From the NCBI RefSeq assembly GCF_000308715.1, contig NZ_BAGH01000184.1:45539-109538 (forward strand): a stretch of 64,000 nucleotides of DNA, written 5' to 3'. The position numbers and the translations under genes were made by a program. Shown here one piece after another: positions 18,398 to 27,908 of this stretch. The notes beneath the pieces are model-generated. The model did not search any database and was not told where the DNA came from. It was given only the letters and a program-made list of their open reading frames with translations. Origin of the DNA: Nocardia tenerifensis NBRC 101015 (lineage in GTDB: Bacteria > Actinomycetota > Actinomycetes > Mycobacteriales > Mycobacteriaceae). How positions within the stretch are numbered: position 1 is the stretch's first letter; every line of letters begins with the position of its first letter.

Positions 18398-19627
18398 TCA
18401 GTGCAGCAGCAGGAGGACCTGTAGTTCGCCGATCAGGAAACCGAGGACCGCGCCGACGGCCACGATCTTCCACTCGTCCTGTTTGAAGGCCGGGCGCAGA
18501 ATGTTCTCGTACTCGTCGTTGGTCATGAGCCGCATCTTCTCGATGACCATGGCGTGTACGTCGAGGGCCCGCATGGTGTACTCCTCGATCTGCCGGGTGC
18601 TGTCGGGCAGCCGAGCGCGCATGGTGTCGACCACCTCGTGCTTCATGGCTTCGAGGCTCGGGCCGATGGCGAATTCGACGAGGGGCTTCGCGCGGCCGAG
18701 TTGCTGATCGAGTACCCGCTGCACCTCGTATTCGACGAGGGAGAACAACCGATCGGACTGCGGGCCGGTCAGCATGGCGTGAATGATATTGGCCGGGGTC
18801 AGGATCTCGTTGGCGATGAGCCCGCCGTAATCCACGGCAACCTGGTCGCGGCGCTTGTGAAAGAGTCCCTGCCAACGGAATACGCTGAGGTAGCGCTTCG
18901 GCTCGATGGGCCGGAAGACCATCTGCAGCGCCAGCCAGTCGGTGGAATAGCCGACGAACGCGCCGAACAACGGCATGATCAGCGCGGAATGGGTGAACGC
19001 CCAGATGACCGCCTGCACGATGCCCAGCACGAAACCGAATACCAGGCCCGAGCGCACGATGAACCGCATCTCGGGCGCCGCGATCTCGCGAATCATCCGG
19101 ACGGTCAGCGCCTTGTCGCGCATGAGCGCGTCGATGGCCATCGAGCGCATGTCGAAGACCAGATCCACATTGACCTTCAGGTCGTCCATCATCTGCGCGA
19201 TCAGTCGCGGCGAATCACTTTGGATGCGGCGGATCAGTATGCGCCGCAACTGATCCGGCAGCAGCTCCCAGATTCCGGGCTGGTGGCGCATCATCAGCTC
19301 GTGCACAACATCGGCGACGGTGTCGAGCATCGGCTCCTGAATGTGCTTGGCCAGTTCCTCCGGATCGATGCGGTCGATGATCTCCTGCGGATCGATCAAC
19401 CGTGCCAGCATGAGATCCACCGCCACGGTCGCCATCCGCGCCGAATACCTCGGAACCAGGCCCTGCCATCCGAGATACGGCGGGATGCCCTTGAATTCCA
19501 ATGGGCGGAAGAGCATCTCGACCGCGACCAGCTTGGTGAACCAGCCGATCGCGGCCGCGACGAACGGCATCAGCGCGTACAGATGCCAGTTCTCCTGTAG
19601 GTCGGTGGCCACCGTCGACCAGTCCAT
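18398..19627 (-). CDS. DUF445-family membrane protein
   Basis: The 409-aa protein has membrane segments near the N-terminus (ALMPFVAAAIGWFTKLVAVE), in the middle (SGLVFGFVLGIVQAVIWAF, then IMPLFGAFVGYSTDWLALQM) and at the very C-terminus (VAVGAVLGFLIGELQVLLLL). The repeated GW.TK/D..A..M.FRP pattern is the DUF445 signature. The ATG at 19627 follows GAGGGGG and gives the family's start. Function is unknown. It lies 25 bp after the HSL-type hydrolase gene and is probably co-transcribed with it. Confidence 0.85.
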   Translation of the reverse strand: MDWSTVATDLQENWHLYALMPFVAAAIGWFTKLVAVEMLFRPLEFKGIPPYLGWQGLVPRYSARMATVAVDLMLARLIDPQEIIDRIDPEELAKHIQEPMLDTVADVVHELMMRHQPGIWELLPDQLRRILIRRIQSDSPRLIAQMMDDLKVNVDLVFDMRSMAIDALMRDKALTVRMIREIAAPEMRFIVRSGLVFGFVLGIVQAVIWAFTHSALIMPLFGAFVGYSTDWLALQMVFRPIEPKRYLSVFRWQGLFHKRRDQVAVDYGGLIANEILTPANIIHAMLTGPQSDRLFSLVEYEVQRVLDQQLGRAKPLVEFAIGPSLEAMKHEVVDTMRARLPDSTRQIEEYTMRALDVHAMVIEKMRLMTNDEYENILRPAFKQDEWKIVAVGAVLGFLIGELQVLLLLH

Positions 19628-19652
19628 GAATTCCCCCTCGGTGAGCGGGCCG

Positions 19653-20651
19653 CTACGCGGCGCGACGTGTGCGGTGCAGAAAGCGTGCGATCTCGGCGAT
19701 GGCGTCCGCTGCCTCGGGCACGAGTCCCGCCAGCATCTGGAAGACGTGCACCTGACCCGGCCAAACCTGCAATTCGCACTGCACGCCAACGCTTTTCAGC
19801 GCGGATGCGAAACTCCGCGCGTCATCGAGCAGACATTCTCGCGTGCCGACCTGGATGAAGGTCGGCGGCCAGCGGCGATCCACCCCGTCGATCGGCGTGG
19901 TGCGCTGATCGCGAATGCCCGCACCGCCGAAATGGGCGCGAAGGGCCGGCGCCCAGAACGGCACGGCGAGAACCGGATCGCGGCGCCGCCGGTCCCGGGC
20001 CATGGCACTGGCCGCGGTCGGATCGATGACGGGGGAGAGCAGCACCACCGCGGCGGGCCGCGGCAGTCCTTCCCGAATGACATCGTTGATCAGCCCGGCC
20101 GCCAGATGTCCGCCCGCGGAATCACCCGCGACGACCAGTCGCGCCGGGTCCACGCCCGCGGCGAGCAGTCCCCGATAGGTCGCGAGTGCGTCGTCAGCGC
20201 CGGCAGGATGCGGATATTCGGGAGACAATCGATAGTCCGGCAGGCAGATTCGGGCATCGCAGGCCGCGGAAAGTCGCACCGCCAGGGCGGTGTGCGACCG
20301 CGACGACCCCACCAGGAATCCGCCGCCGTGCAGGTACAGCACGGTCGTCTCGCCCAGTACGGCACTGTCGGCCTGCACCCAGGTGCAGGGCACACCGTTG
20401 AGGGTGGCGGTCGATACCCGGTGCGCTATCCGGCGCGCCGAGCCCGAGGCGCGATCGGCCACGAAGCGAATGGCCCACAGGGTGTTGCCCCCGGGCTCTC
20501 CAAAACGAAACAGCGGCCGGACGGCCACTCCGAGAAGTATTCGCGCTGCGACACTTTGCCTGCTCGGCCGACCTGTCGGCGCCTGCGACCTCTCGGCAGC
20601 GGATCCTGCCAGTCCTGCGAGCGATCGCGCTGTCGAGTCCGCGCTCCCCAT
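19653..20651 (-). CDS. Alpha/beta hydrolase, hormone-sensitive-lipase (HSL) type
   Basis: A 332-aa esterase with the HSL oxyanion motif YLHGGGFLVGS, the nucleophile motif VAGDSAGGHLAAG and a C-terminal His in GQVHVFQML. The frame stays open up to 20723, but that start would sit inside the palindrome at 20721-20738. The ATG at 20651 with GGAG 8 nt ahead is chosen; the ATG at 20675 is the alternative. It is first in an operon with the DUF445 gene, divergent from the mce operon, and probably acts on acyl esters. Confidence 0.85.
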   Translation of the reverse strand: MGSADSTARSLAGLAGSAAERSQAPTGRPSRQSVAARILLGVAVRPLFRFGEPGGNTLWAIRFVADRASGSARRIAHRVSTATLNGVPCTWVQADSAVLGETTVLYLHGGGFLVGSSRSHTALAVRLSAACDARICLPDYRLSPEYPHPAGADDALATYRGLLAAGVDPARLVVAGDSAGGHLAAGLINDVIREGLPRPAAVVLLSPVIDPTAASAMARDRRRRDPVLAVPFWAPALRAHFGGAGIRDQRTTPIDGVDRRWPPTFIQVGTRECLLDDARSFASALKSVGVQCELQVWPGQVHVFQMLAGLVPEAADAIAEIARFLHRTRRAA

Positions 20652-20720
20652 GGGTTGTGCTCCATTCGGCGTCATTGCCCGTGGATGCCTCCGAGGCATC
20701 GATATATCGGATGGTAGGCA

Positions 20721-20738
20721 CAACCGTACGGACAGTCA
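20721..20738. promoter_or_regulatory. 18-bp palindromic operator, copy 8 (HSL-DUF445 promoter)
   Basis: CAACCGTACGGACAGTCA matches the consensus at 16 of 18 positions and lies 69 bp ahead of the HSL-type hydrolase start. Confidence 0.75.
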
Positions 20739-20881
20739 AAAGGTAAGTCTGATCGACACTGAAGCCCTGCGGTGGCGAAGCCCATCCAGGAGGCTGGTCG
20801 TTGGCTCGGTGTTTGCCCAGTCAGACCCGAGGGCGTTGACGAGAGGTGTGACCCCGTGCACAATAGCTGCCCATATGCAAT

Positions 20882-20899
20882 TGACCGTACGTACGGCTA
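20882..20899. promoter_or_regulatory. 18-bp palindromic operator, copy 9 (mce operon promoter)
   Basis: TGACCGTACGTACGGCTA is close to a perfect palindrome. It ends 23 bp before the first yrbE start, where a bound repressor would block transcription or initiation. Confidence 0.8.
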
Positions 20900-20922
20900 A
20901 AGCTCGATTCAGAGGGGATGGA

Positions 20923-21792
20923 ATGCGGGAGTCCGGTACACACGCGGGGGAGGAGGGACCGCCGATCGCAGCCGATCGCCTGGGGTTGCACGCGCTGCGC
21001 GACAACTTCTCCACCACGACGATGGCGAGCGTCGAAACCTTCGGTCGTGCCATGCGTTCGGGTGTGGAGGCGACGGGCGTGGTGATGACCGATCTGGTGC
21101 GGGGGCGGTTCCAGTGGCGGGAGACCCTGGCACAGGCGTGGTTTGTCATCACCGTGACGGCGATTCCTGGTGTGCTCATGGCTATTCCGTTCGGTGTCAT
21201 CGTGTCCGCCCAGGTGGGGAATATGGTGAATCAGCTCGGCGCGGATTCGCTGATCGGCGCGGCCGGCGGACTCGGCGTGATCAAGCAGGGCGCGCCGCTC
21301 GCCACCGGACTGCTCCTCGGCGGGGCGGCGGCCTCGGCTATCGCTGCTGATCTGGGGGCGCGCACCGTGCGGGAAGAGGTCGACGCCATGCGCGTCATGG
21401 GCATCGATCCGGTGCAGCGGCTCGTCGCGCCCCGCCTGGTCGCCATGCTGCTGGTCGCACCGCTGCTCAACATCCTCATCATCGTGATGGGCGTGCTGGC
21501 CGGATATGTCGTGGCCATCGCCGCTCTCGGTGTCACGCCCGGAAGCTACTGGGAGTCGTTCGGTTCCTTCACCTCCGGTGCCGATGTGTGGGTATCGCTC
21601 GGCAAGTCAGTGGTCTTCGGCTTCCTGGTGGTGGTCATCGCCTGCCATCGGGGCCTGGAAGCCAAGGGTGGCCCGCGCGGTGTCGCGGACGGCGTGAACG
21701 CGGCGGTGATCCTGTCGGTGGTGTCGATCGCGGTGGTGAACGTCGCCATCACGCAGATCGCCGCCATGTTCCTGCCGGTGGAGCTGGCATGA
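20923..21792 (+). CDS. yrbEA: YrbEA: MlaE-type ABC permease of an Mce transporter
   Basis: The 289-aa integral membrane protein is an MlaE/YrbE (DUF140) permease: FVITVTAIPGVLMAIPFG, the EEVDAMRVMGIDP cytoplasmic coupling helix, and several long hydrophobic segments (residues about 85-290). It would form the membrane channel for lipids delivered by the Mce proteins; the ATPase (MceG) is encoded elsewhere. The ATG at 20923 follows AGAGGGG; upstream in-frame starts would run through the operator. It overlaps the next gene by ATGA. Confidence 0.92.
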   Translation: MRESGTHAGEEGPPIAADRLGLHALRDNFSTTTMASVETFGRAMRSGVEATGVVMTDLVRGRFQWRETLAQAWFVITVTAIPGVLMAIPFGVIVSAQVGNMVNQLGADSLIGAAGGLGVIKQGAPLATGLLLGGAAASAIAADLGARTVREEVDAMRVMGIDPVQRLVAPRLVAMLLVAPLLNILIIVMGVLAGYVVAIAALGVTPGSYWESFGSFTSGADVWVSLGKSVVFGFLVVVIACHRGLEAKGGPRGVADGVNAAVILSVVSIAVVNVAITQIAAMFLPVELA

Positions 21793-22652
21793 TCGCGACT
21801 CCGTATACGCCCAAAGGGTTTCGGTGGCTTCGCAGGCTGCGCACCCGGGTGCGGCCGTGGGGGCCGCTCGACACCCTCGGCTTCGTGCTCGGCTTCTGCT
21901 GGCAGGTGCTGTCGTCGATCCCCTTCGCGCTCCAGCACTATCGCAGCCAGACGATGATGCTGATCACCGATATGACCTGGGGGCGGGGCTCGATCGTCGT
22001 CGGCGGCGGCACCGCCGCTGTCATGGGCATCATGGGCGCCGCGGTCGGCGCTTCCACCGGCATCGAGGCCTACAGCGCACTGAATCTGGTGTCGCTGGGC
22101 CAGGTCACGGGTGTCATCTCCGCCTTCGCCAATACGCGGGAGCTCGCGCCGATCGCGGCCGGGGTCGGATTCGCCGCCCAGGCCGGTTGCCGGATGACCG
22201 CCGAAATCGGGTCAATGCGCATCTCCGAGGAGATCGACGCCATCGAATCGCTCGGTGTGCGGTCGGTGGCCTTCGTGGTGGCCACCCGAGTGATCGCGGG
22301 CCTGGTCGCAATCGTGCCGACCTTCCTGATCGCACTGATACTCAGCTACTTCGCGTGCGCGGTCATCGTGGTGCGGCTGCATGATCAGCCCGCGGGCGTG
22401 TACGACCACTACTTCACCATGTTCGTGGTCAGCTGGGACGTGGTGGCCGCCGTCGTGAAGGTCGCGGTCTTCGCGGTCGCGGTCATCGTGATCCATTGCT
22501 ATCAGGGCTTTTTCGCCACCGGAGGGCCGGAAGGCGTGGGTATCGCCTCGGGCCGGGCCATCCGAGCGAGCCTGGTGGCGATCATCGCGCTCAATATGGT
22601 CATGACGCTGGCGCTGTGGGGATTCACCTCACCTGTCCGGTTCGCGGGGTAA
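21789..22652 (+). CDS. yrbEB: YrbEB: second MlaE-type permease
   Basis: The 287-aa partner of YrbEA, with the same architecture: amphipathic N-terminus, TAEIGSMRISEEIDAIESLG coupling motif at about residue 138, and five or so membrane helices. The pair is expected to form a heterodimer. It overlaps yrbEA (ATGA) and precedes mceA by 4 bp. Confidence 0.92.
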   Translation: MIATPYTPKGFRWLRRLRTRVRPWGPLDTLGFVLGFCWQVLSSIPFALQHYRSQTMMLITDMTWGRGSIVVGGGTAAVMGIMGAAVGASTGIEAYSALNLVSLGQVTGVISAFANTRELAPIAAGVGFAAQAGCRMTAEIGSMRISEEIDAIESLGVRSVAFVVATRVIAGLVAIVPTFLIALILSYFACAVIVVRLHDQPAGVYDHYFTMFVVSWDVVAAVVKVAVFAVAVIVIHCYQGFFATGGPEGVGIASGRAIRASLVAIIALNMVMTLALWGFTSPVRFAG

Positions 22653-22656
22653 GGGC

Positions 22657-23685
22657 ATGCCCGCATTCGGACTTCCCGGCGTCGCGACCGACGCCCGCCT
22701 GTCGCGCCGCATCGGCATCGTCGTGGTGGCCGTGGCGGTTCTCATGCTCATCGGATGGCGCATGCTGCCGTCACGAAACGACGGCACCTTGTCGGTGGCG
22801 GTGCTCACCGACAAGGTCGGAACCGGTCTGAAGACAGGCAACAACGTGCGTCTCGACGGTGTGGCCGTGGGGCGTGTCTCGGCCATCGAATCGGCAGGTC
22901 AGCGTCAGCGCATCACACTGACCCTGCATCGCGATCAACTGTTCGGGCTCACCGACGCGTTCGGCGTGGATTACGTGCCCGGCAACCTGTTCGGCGTCGC
23001 CGAGATCGCGCTGGAACGCGGCCCGGGCGGGGCGGCCCTCGCCGACGGCGCGGTAGTCGACCTGACCGGGGCCCGTGCCGGCCAGGTGCGCGACGCGACC
23101 ATTTCGACGCTGCTGCGCTCGGTCGGCACCTTCAGTAATGAGGTGCTCAGCCCGGAGCTGATCTCGATCCTCGATCGGATCTCCAGCGGCACAAGTGCTT
23201 TTACACCACTCATCGAAGCGGTCGTCGCCTCCGTGCGCGCGATCGCGGAGACCCAGCGGCTGCCCAGCTCCTTCCTACTGGGGCAGTACGGTGCGACGCT
23301 CGCGGGTCTGCCATCCACCACGCATGGACTCCTCGGCCTGCTGAGCACCGCCTACGACGCCGAATATCTGCGCTCACCGGAGAATCTTGCGAGATTCGAC
23401 GCCAGCACTCAGATGATCGTGACCGAGTTCATTCCCGCCCTGGCGACTGTGTTGTCGACGGCCGAAACGCATTTCGCCGACACCGTGAGCACGCTCGTGC
23501 CGGTGCTGGCCATGCTGACACGCACGGTCCCCGACCCCGCCCGCTCCGGTGTCGAGCTGGGTGAACTACTGCGACGACTCGGTGCGGCCTTGCCCGACAC
23601 CGCAGACGGTCCGGTACTGAACCTCGCCGTGGACCTGCGCGGCGTGCCCGGCCTGGCCGTCCCGCTGCTGGGAGGTGTGCGATGA
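22657..23685 (+). CDS. mceA: MceA: Mce/MlaD-family substrate-binding protein
   Basis: One N-terminal membrane helix (residues 19-36) is followed by the MlaD/Mce domain (LTDKVGTGLKTGNNVRLDGV, VGRVSAIE) and a helical, hydrophobic C-terminal domain. The six Mce proteins are thought to form a hexameric tunnel that carries lipid across the cell envelope. The protein is 342 aa, a little short for MceA. Overlap with mceB is ATGA. Confidence 0.9.
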   Translation: MPAFGLPGVATDARLSRRIGIVVVAVAVLMLIGWRMLPSRNDGTLSVAVLTDKVGTGLKTGNNVRLDGVAVGRVSAIESAGQRQRITLTLHRDQLFGLTDAFGVDYVPGNLFGVAEIALERGPGGAALADGAVVDLTGARAGQVRDATISTLLRSVGTFSNEVLSPELISILDRISSGTSAFTPLIEAVVASVRAIAETQRLPSSFLLGQYGATLAGLPSTTHGLLGLLSTAYDAEYLRSPENLARFDASTQMIVTEFIPALATVLSTAETHFADTVSTLVPVLAMLTRTVPDPARSGVELGELLRRLGAALPDTADGPVLNLAVDLRGVPGLAVPLLGGVR

Positions 23686-24686
23686 CGGCGCGCGCACTGT
23701 TGCTGCGACTGGGTGCATTCGCGGCGGTCATGATCGTCCTGCTGATCGTGGTCCTCCAGGTGATCGAACGTCCTGTGGAGGGCGAGACCGACAGCTATAC
23801 GGCCGAATTCACCGATGCCAACGGACTCAAGGCCGGAGACGACGTGCGAGTCTACGGCGTGCGTGTCGGCAAGGTCGGCAACATCCGCCTGACCGGAAGC
23901 CTGGCCTCCGTGCAGTTCTCGGTCGGGCGCGAGCACAAGGTGTTCGACAACAGCACCCTCGCCATCCGATACCAGAACCTGAGCGGTGAGCGGTATCTCG
24001 ACATTCAGCAGCCCGACCAGGCGGGCAATCGGCGTGCGCCCGGACGGGTCATCGGCGTCGACCACACCGTTCCGGCGTTCGACATCACCACGGTGTTCAA
24101 CGGCCTGGAACCCGTGCTGGCGCAACTGACACCGGCGGACCTCAACCAGTTCGCCACCAGCATGCTGGCCGTCATCGAGGGGTCCGGCACCGGCATGGGC
24201 CCGGCACTCGACGCGATCGAGAAACTGAGCGGCTACGTCACCGACCGGCAGACCGTCATCACGACGCTGGTCCGCAATCTGGGCCTCATCTCCGAGCACC
24301 TGGGCGGCAAATCTGGTAACGCGGTGCAACTGCTGACCCAGCTGACCGCCATCTTCGTCAACCTCACCCAGAAGGTCGGCGGGCTCATCGAGTTCTCCCA
24401 GAAGATCCCGCCGGTGCTCATACCTGCCGAAAATCTGCTCGCCACAGTGGGATTCACGCCCGGAACCAACCCGGATCTGGAGAACCTGCTCCGGGTCGCC
24501 TTCCCGGACCCGAACGAGACGGTCGCGACCCTGAGCCGGCTGCCGGTGGTGCTGCAACAACTGAGCGCGGCGATTCCGTCACCGGTGCCCGGGCTGCAAC
24601 CGGCCTGCTCGAACGGCAATGCGCAAGCGCCGCAACCACTTCAGCTGCTCATCGCGGGACAGAGGATCGCACTGTGCAAGAACTGA
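23682..24686 (+). CDS. mceB: MceB: Mce-family protein
   Basis: A 334-aa protein with a membrane helix at residues 8-28 (LGAFAAVMIVLLIVVLQVIE) and the Mce domain (AEFTDANGLKAGDDVRVYGV, VGKVGNIRL, YQNLSGERYLDI). The helical tail ends in a Cys-containing segment (LQPACSNGN), common in MceB. It overlaps mceA by 4 nt and mceC by 13 nt. Confidence 0.92.
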   Translation: MTARALLLRLGAFAAVMIVLLIVVLQVIERPVEGETDSYTAEFTDANGLKAGDDVRVYGVRVGKVGNIRLTGSLASVQFSVGREHKVFDNSTLAIRYQNLSGERYLDIQQPDQAGNRRAPGRVIGVDHTVPAFDITTVFNGLEPVLAQLTPADLNQFATSMLAVIEGSGTGMGPALDAIEKLSGYVTDRQTVITTLVRNLGLISEHLGGKSGNAVQLLTQLTAIFVNLTQKVGGLIEFSQKIPPVLIPAENLLATVGFTPGTNPDLENLLRVAFPDPNETVATLSRLPVVLQQLSAAIPSPVPGLQPACSNGNAQAPQPLQLLIAGQRIALCKN

Positions 24687-25750
24687 TGTCACCCGTCCAC
24701 GACGCGGCGCGGACCGCCGGGAGGTTCCCGTCGGCCCTCCGGCGACTCGGCTCGCGGCATCGGGCACCGCTCACCGATGCCGCCCGCGCCCGTGCCGACC
24801 GGCGCTGGGGATTGGCCGGTCTGGTGGGCGTCGTCGTGCTGGCAGCCGGATTCGGCCTCGTCCACGTCTCCGACTTCGACGTCCATACGCACACGGCCTA
24901 TCTGACCGACGCGGGATCGGTGCGGATCGGCGATCCGGTCCGCGTCGCGGGTGTCACCGTCGGCGAGGTGAAATCCCTGGCAGCCCACGGGGACCGGGTC
25001 GAGATGCGGTTCACCGTCGCCGAGGACGTAATCCTGGGGGCGCAGACCACTCTCGCGGTGCGCATGCTCACCATCGTCGGCGGCCACTACCTCGCCGTCA
25101 TTCCGGTCGGCTCGGAACCCCTCGGCGGCAAACCGATTCCAGCCGACCGGGTGCTGCTGCCCTACAGCCTGCCCAAGGTGTTCCAGGAGGCGATCCGGCC
25201 CGTCGGTCAGATCGACGGCGCCGTGCTGCGGCAGAACGTGGCCGCGCTCGAATCCGCGGTCAGCAAGAACCCGCAGGCCATCGGCACCACGCTGACCGCG
25301 GTCGGCACCATCGTCGACATCATGAACCGGCAGAACGCCGACATCTCCCGGTCGCTGAAGCTGGCCGACGAATACGTCAACGCCCTCGACGGCGGAAAAC
25401 AGGTGCTCATCACCCTTGTCCAGAACTTCCGCATCCTCGAAACCCTGGTGGAGAACCACACACTCGAGGTGAACCAGGCCATGACCGTGCTGGCGCGCAC
25501 GCTCGACCGGTCGGCACCGCTGGCACAGGCCTGGGACAGCACCCTGGCACCGATGGCGGGACCGCTGGCCGATTCGCTTCCCAAGCTCGACGAGATCGGA
25601 ACCAAACTGCAGGCACTCCTGGATTCGCTGCGCGGGATCGGCGCACAACTGCAGCCGCTGGTCTCGGCGCAGGGACTGTCGCTCGATCAGTCCGCCACCA
25701 CCCTCACCGGCACGGACATCTGCGTCCCCGTCCCCGGGCGGGTGTGCTGA
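24674..25750 (+). CDS. mceC: MceC: Mce-family protein
   Basis: A 358-aa protein with a rather long basic N-terminus, a membrane helix at about residues 46-65 (GLAGLVGVVVLAAGFGLVHV), and the Mce domain (YLTDAGSVRIGDPVRVAGV, VGEVKSL). It starts at a GTG inside the mceB 3' end. A second in-frame start (ATG, residue 5) is only a few bases further on, so the exact N-terminus is open. Confidence 0.9.
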   Translation: MQELMSPVHDAARTAGRFPSALRRLGSRHRAPLTDAARARADRRWGLAGLVGVVVLAAGFGLVHVSDFDVHTHTAYLTDAGSVRIGDPVRVAGVTVGEVKSLAAHGDRVEMRFTVAEDVILGAQTTLAVRMLTIVGGHYLAVIPVGSEPLGGKPIPADRVLLPYSLPKVFQEAIRPVGQIDGAVLRQNVAALESAVSKNPQAIGTTLTAVGTIVDIMNRQNADISRSLKLADEYVNALDGGKQVLITLVQNFRILETLVENHTLEVNQAMTVLARTLDRSAPLAQAWDSTLAPMAGPLADSLPKLDEIGTKLQALLDSLRGIGAQLQPLVSAQGLSLDQSATTLTGTDICVPVPGRVC

Positions 25751-26853
25751 TGCTGAAACGAACCTTCGCCTCACGCGGATTTCTCTCCGTCGCAACGATT
25801 CTCGTCCTGGCAGCCGTGGCGGTGGTCGGCTACCGCATCGCCAAACCGACACCGGAGATGCGGAGCTACTGCGCACTCATGCCCGACGGCATCGGGCTCT
25901 TCGAAGGCAGCGATGTCACCGTCCTCGGCCTGCGTGTGGGTCGCGTGACTCGCGTCGAACCCAGCGGCGATGGTGCGCGGGTCGACTTCGAAATCCCCGC
26001 CGCGGAAAGCCTTTCGGTGGAGGTGGGCGCCACGACCCTGTCCGACACCCTGGTCGCCGATCGCACACTGGCTCTCATCGGCACCGCCGCCGACGGCGCA
26101 CCGGCCTGGGACCACGAACGCTGCATCACCCGCACACTGACCCCCAAGAGCCTCACCGCCACCTTCAATGCCCTCGCGGGACTGGCGGACGAACTCAACG
26201 GCGGCGAGCAACCGGAGCGGCCCGACCTGATCAAGGACGGCATCGCGGCGCTCGACACTGCCACCGCCGGACACGGACAGCAGATCAACGACATCGTCCG
26301 AAAACTCGGCGCGGCACTGAATTCACCCGATGCCGCCATCGGTCACCTGGGCGGGCTCATCGACGCACTCGCCGACCTGGCGCACAGCGCCGCCAATGGC
26401 TGGGGCGACGTGAAGGACATGCTGACCCGGCTCACCGCCGCCCTGCAGGCCGCGAACGACCAGGTCGTGCCACCCATCGTGGACGTGGTCGAAGGACTGC
26501 GCGATGTGCTGCCCGCCGCCAACGAGGCCATCGTCACGCTCGGCGGGCCGGTATTGCGCCGCCTTGACGCTGCCGCCGACAATCTGCCCCTGCTGCTCGC
26601 CGGCATCGGTACCCTGCGCGAGCTCATCGCCCAGATTCCGCCACTGACACAGGCTTTCTCGACAGCTGTCGACCCTGCCACCGGGCGGACCGCGATCACC
26701 TACGCGCCGCCGGCCGTGGCATTGCCGGACGCGGCTGCTGCCGAGGTGTGCGCCGCCATCAACGCCCTCGCCGCCGGTCGCTGCACCGATGCCAGCGGGC
26801 TCGCGCAGGTGCAGGTGACCCAGCTGGTCCTCGGATCGGCAGGTGCGCGATGA
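25750..26853 (+). CDS. mceD: MceD: Mce-family protein
   Basis: A 367-aa protein with a membrane helix at residues 11-30 and the Mce domain (CALMPDGIGLFEGSDVTVLG, RVGRVTRVEPSGDGARVDF). The rest is a long helical region with hydrophobic heptad-like repeats. The ATG overlaps the mceC stop by one base (TGATG). Confidence 0.9.
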   Translation: MLKRTFASRGFLSVATILVLAAVAVVGYRIAKPTPEMRSYCALMPDGIGLFEGSDVTVLGLRVGRVTRVEPSGDGARVDFEIPAAESLSVEVGATTLSDTLVADRTLALIGTAADGAPAWDHERCITRTLTPKSLTATFNALAGLADELNGGEQPERPDLIKDGIAALDTATAGHGQQINDIVRKLGAALNSPDAAIGHLGGLIDALADLAHSAANGWGDVKDMLTRLTAALQAANDQVVPPIVDVVEGLRDVLPAANEAIVTLGGPVLRRLDAAADNLPLLLAGIGTLRELIAQIPPLTQAFSTAVDPATGRTAITYAPPAVALPDAAAAEVCAAINALAAGRCTDASGLAQVQVTQLVLGSAGAR

Positions 26854-27908
26854 GAATCCGGAAGACCTCGATCGCGATCCTGGCCGGCGTGCTCACCACC
26901 ACGGCATGCGGGTTCGATCCAGCGCAGGTGAACGTGCCCGGCACCCGCGTCGGCGGACCGACCTACACCCTGCGCATCGAATTCCCGAACGCGCTGAACC
27001 TGCCGCTCGGCGCGAAGGTGATCGCCAACGGCGTGCTCGCGGGGAATTTGGACTATCTCGAGCTCGTCGAACCCGGAAGCACCTCGACGGGAAAGGGTTT
27101 CGTTGTGGCGACGGTGGATATCAGCGAATCTGTGCGCCTGCCCGCGAACGTCACCGCCGAACTGCGCCAGGCCACCCCGCTCGGCGATGTGCACATCGCG
27201 CTCACTTCCCCCGCGGACGCGACGGGACCGAACCTCACCGATGGGGCGACGATCCCCCTGCGCCAGACCGTCACTCCACTGCAGGTGGAGGACACTCTGG
27301 CCGGACTGGCCACGGCGATGGGCAGTGGTGCGATCCTCGACCTGCACAAGATCGTCCGGCAATTGAACACCGCGCTGCCCGAACATCCCGAGCAGACCGC
27401 GCGCATGTTCGCCGTCCTCGGAGCCGACTTCACTGATGTGGCCGCCCACCTCGATGACGTCGACGCCTTCCTCACCGGGCTGGAAGCCAACGCCCGCCAG
27501 GTCCTCGACGACGAGCCGATGGTGTCCAAGCTGCTCGCCGACTACGGCGTGGAACACGTGACGGCCGTGGTGAATTCGGTGGTCGGCGTACTGCTGGTCA
27601 TGTCGGCCCTCGCCCCGGTGGCCACCAATGCGGCATGGCTGGCACCAGTTGTCGCGGGGCTCGACGACACCGCGAAAGCCGTGGTGCCGTTGCTGTTCAC
27701 CAACCGGCCCCTGGACCTGAACGCGCCATCGAACCTCAACGCGCTGGTGGCCTTGTTGCGTGACAAGGTCATTCCCTTCGCCGAGCACGGTCCGAAGGTC
27801 AACATCGTCGGCGCGACCCTCGGCGACACGGACGCACCCGCTGCCTCCGAGGACGACCAGGTACAGCGCATCCTCGAGACCCTGCGCATGATCGGAGCCG
27901 TTCGATGA
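26850..27908 (+). CDS. mceE: MceE: Mce-family lipoprotein
   Basis: A signal peptide with lipobox LTTTAC (Cys about residue 20) marks the lipoprotein member of the Mce set, normally the fifth. The Mce domain follows (YTLRIEFPNALNLPLGAKV, then ANGVLAGNLDYLEL). 352 aa. Overlaps of ATGA on both sides show tight translational coupling. Confidence 0.92.
   Translation: MRIRKTSIAILAGVLTTTACGFDPAQVNVPGTRVGGPTYTLRIEFPNALNLPLGAKVIANGVLAGNLDYLELVEPGSTSTGKGFVVATVDISESVRLPANVTAELRQATPLGDVHIALTSPADATGPNLTDGATIPLRQTVTPLQVEDTLAGLATAMGSGAILDLHKIVRQLNTALPEHPEQTARMFAVLGADFTDVAAHLDDVDAFLTGLEANARQVLDDEPMVSKLLADYGVEHVTAVVNSVVGVLLVMSALAPVATNAAWLAPVVAGLDDTAKAVVPLLFTNRPLDLNAPSNLNALVALLRDKVIPFAEHGPKVNIVGATLGDTDAPAASEDDQVQRILETLRMIGAVR

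Noticed and set aside
23409..24560. Minus-strand 383-codon open frame inside mceA/mceB
   Set aside because: Antisense to two firmly identified Mce genes, without motif or SD.
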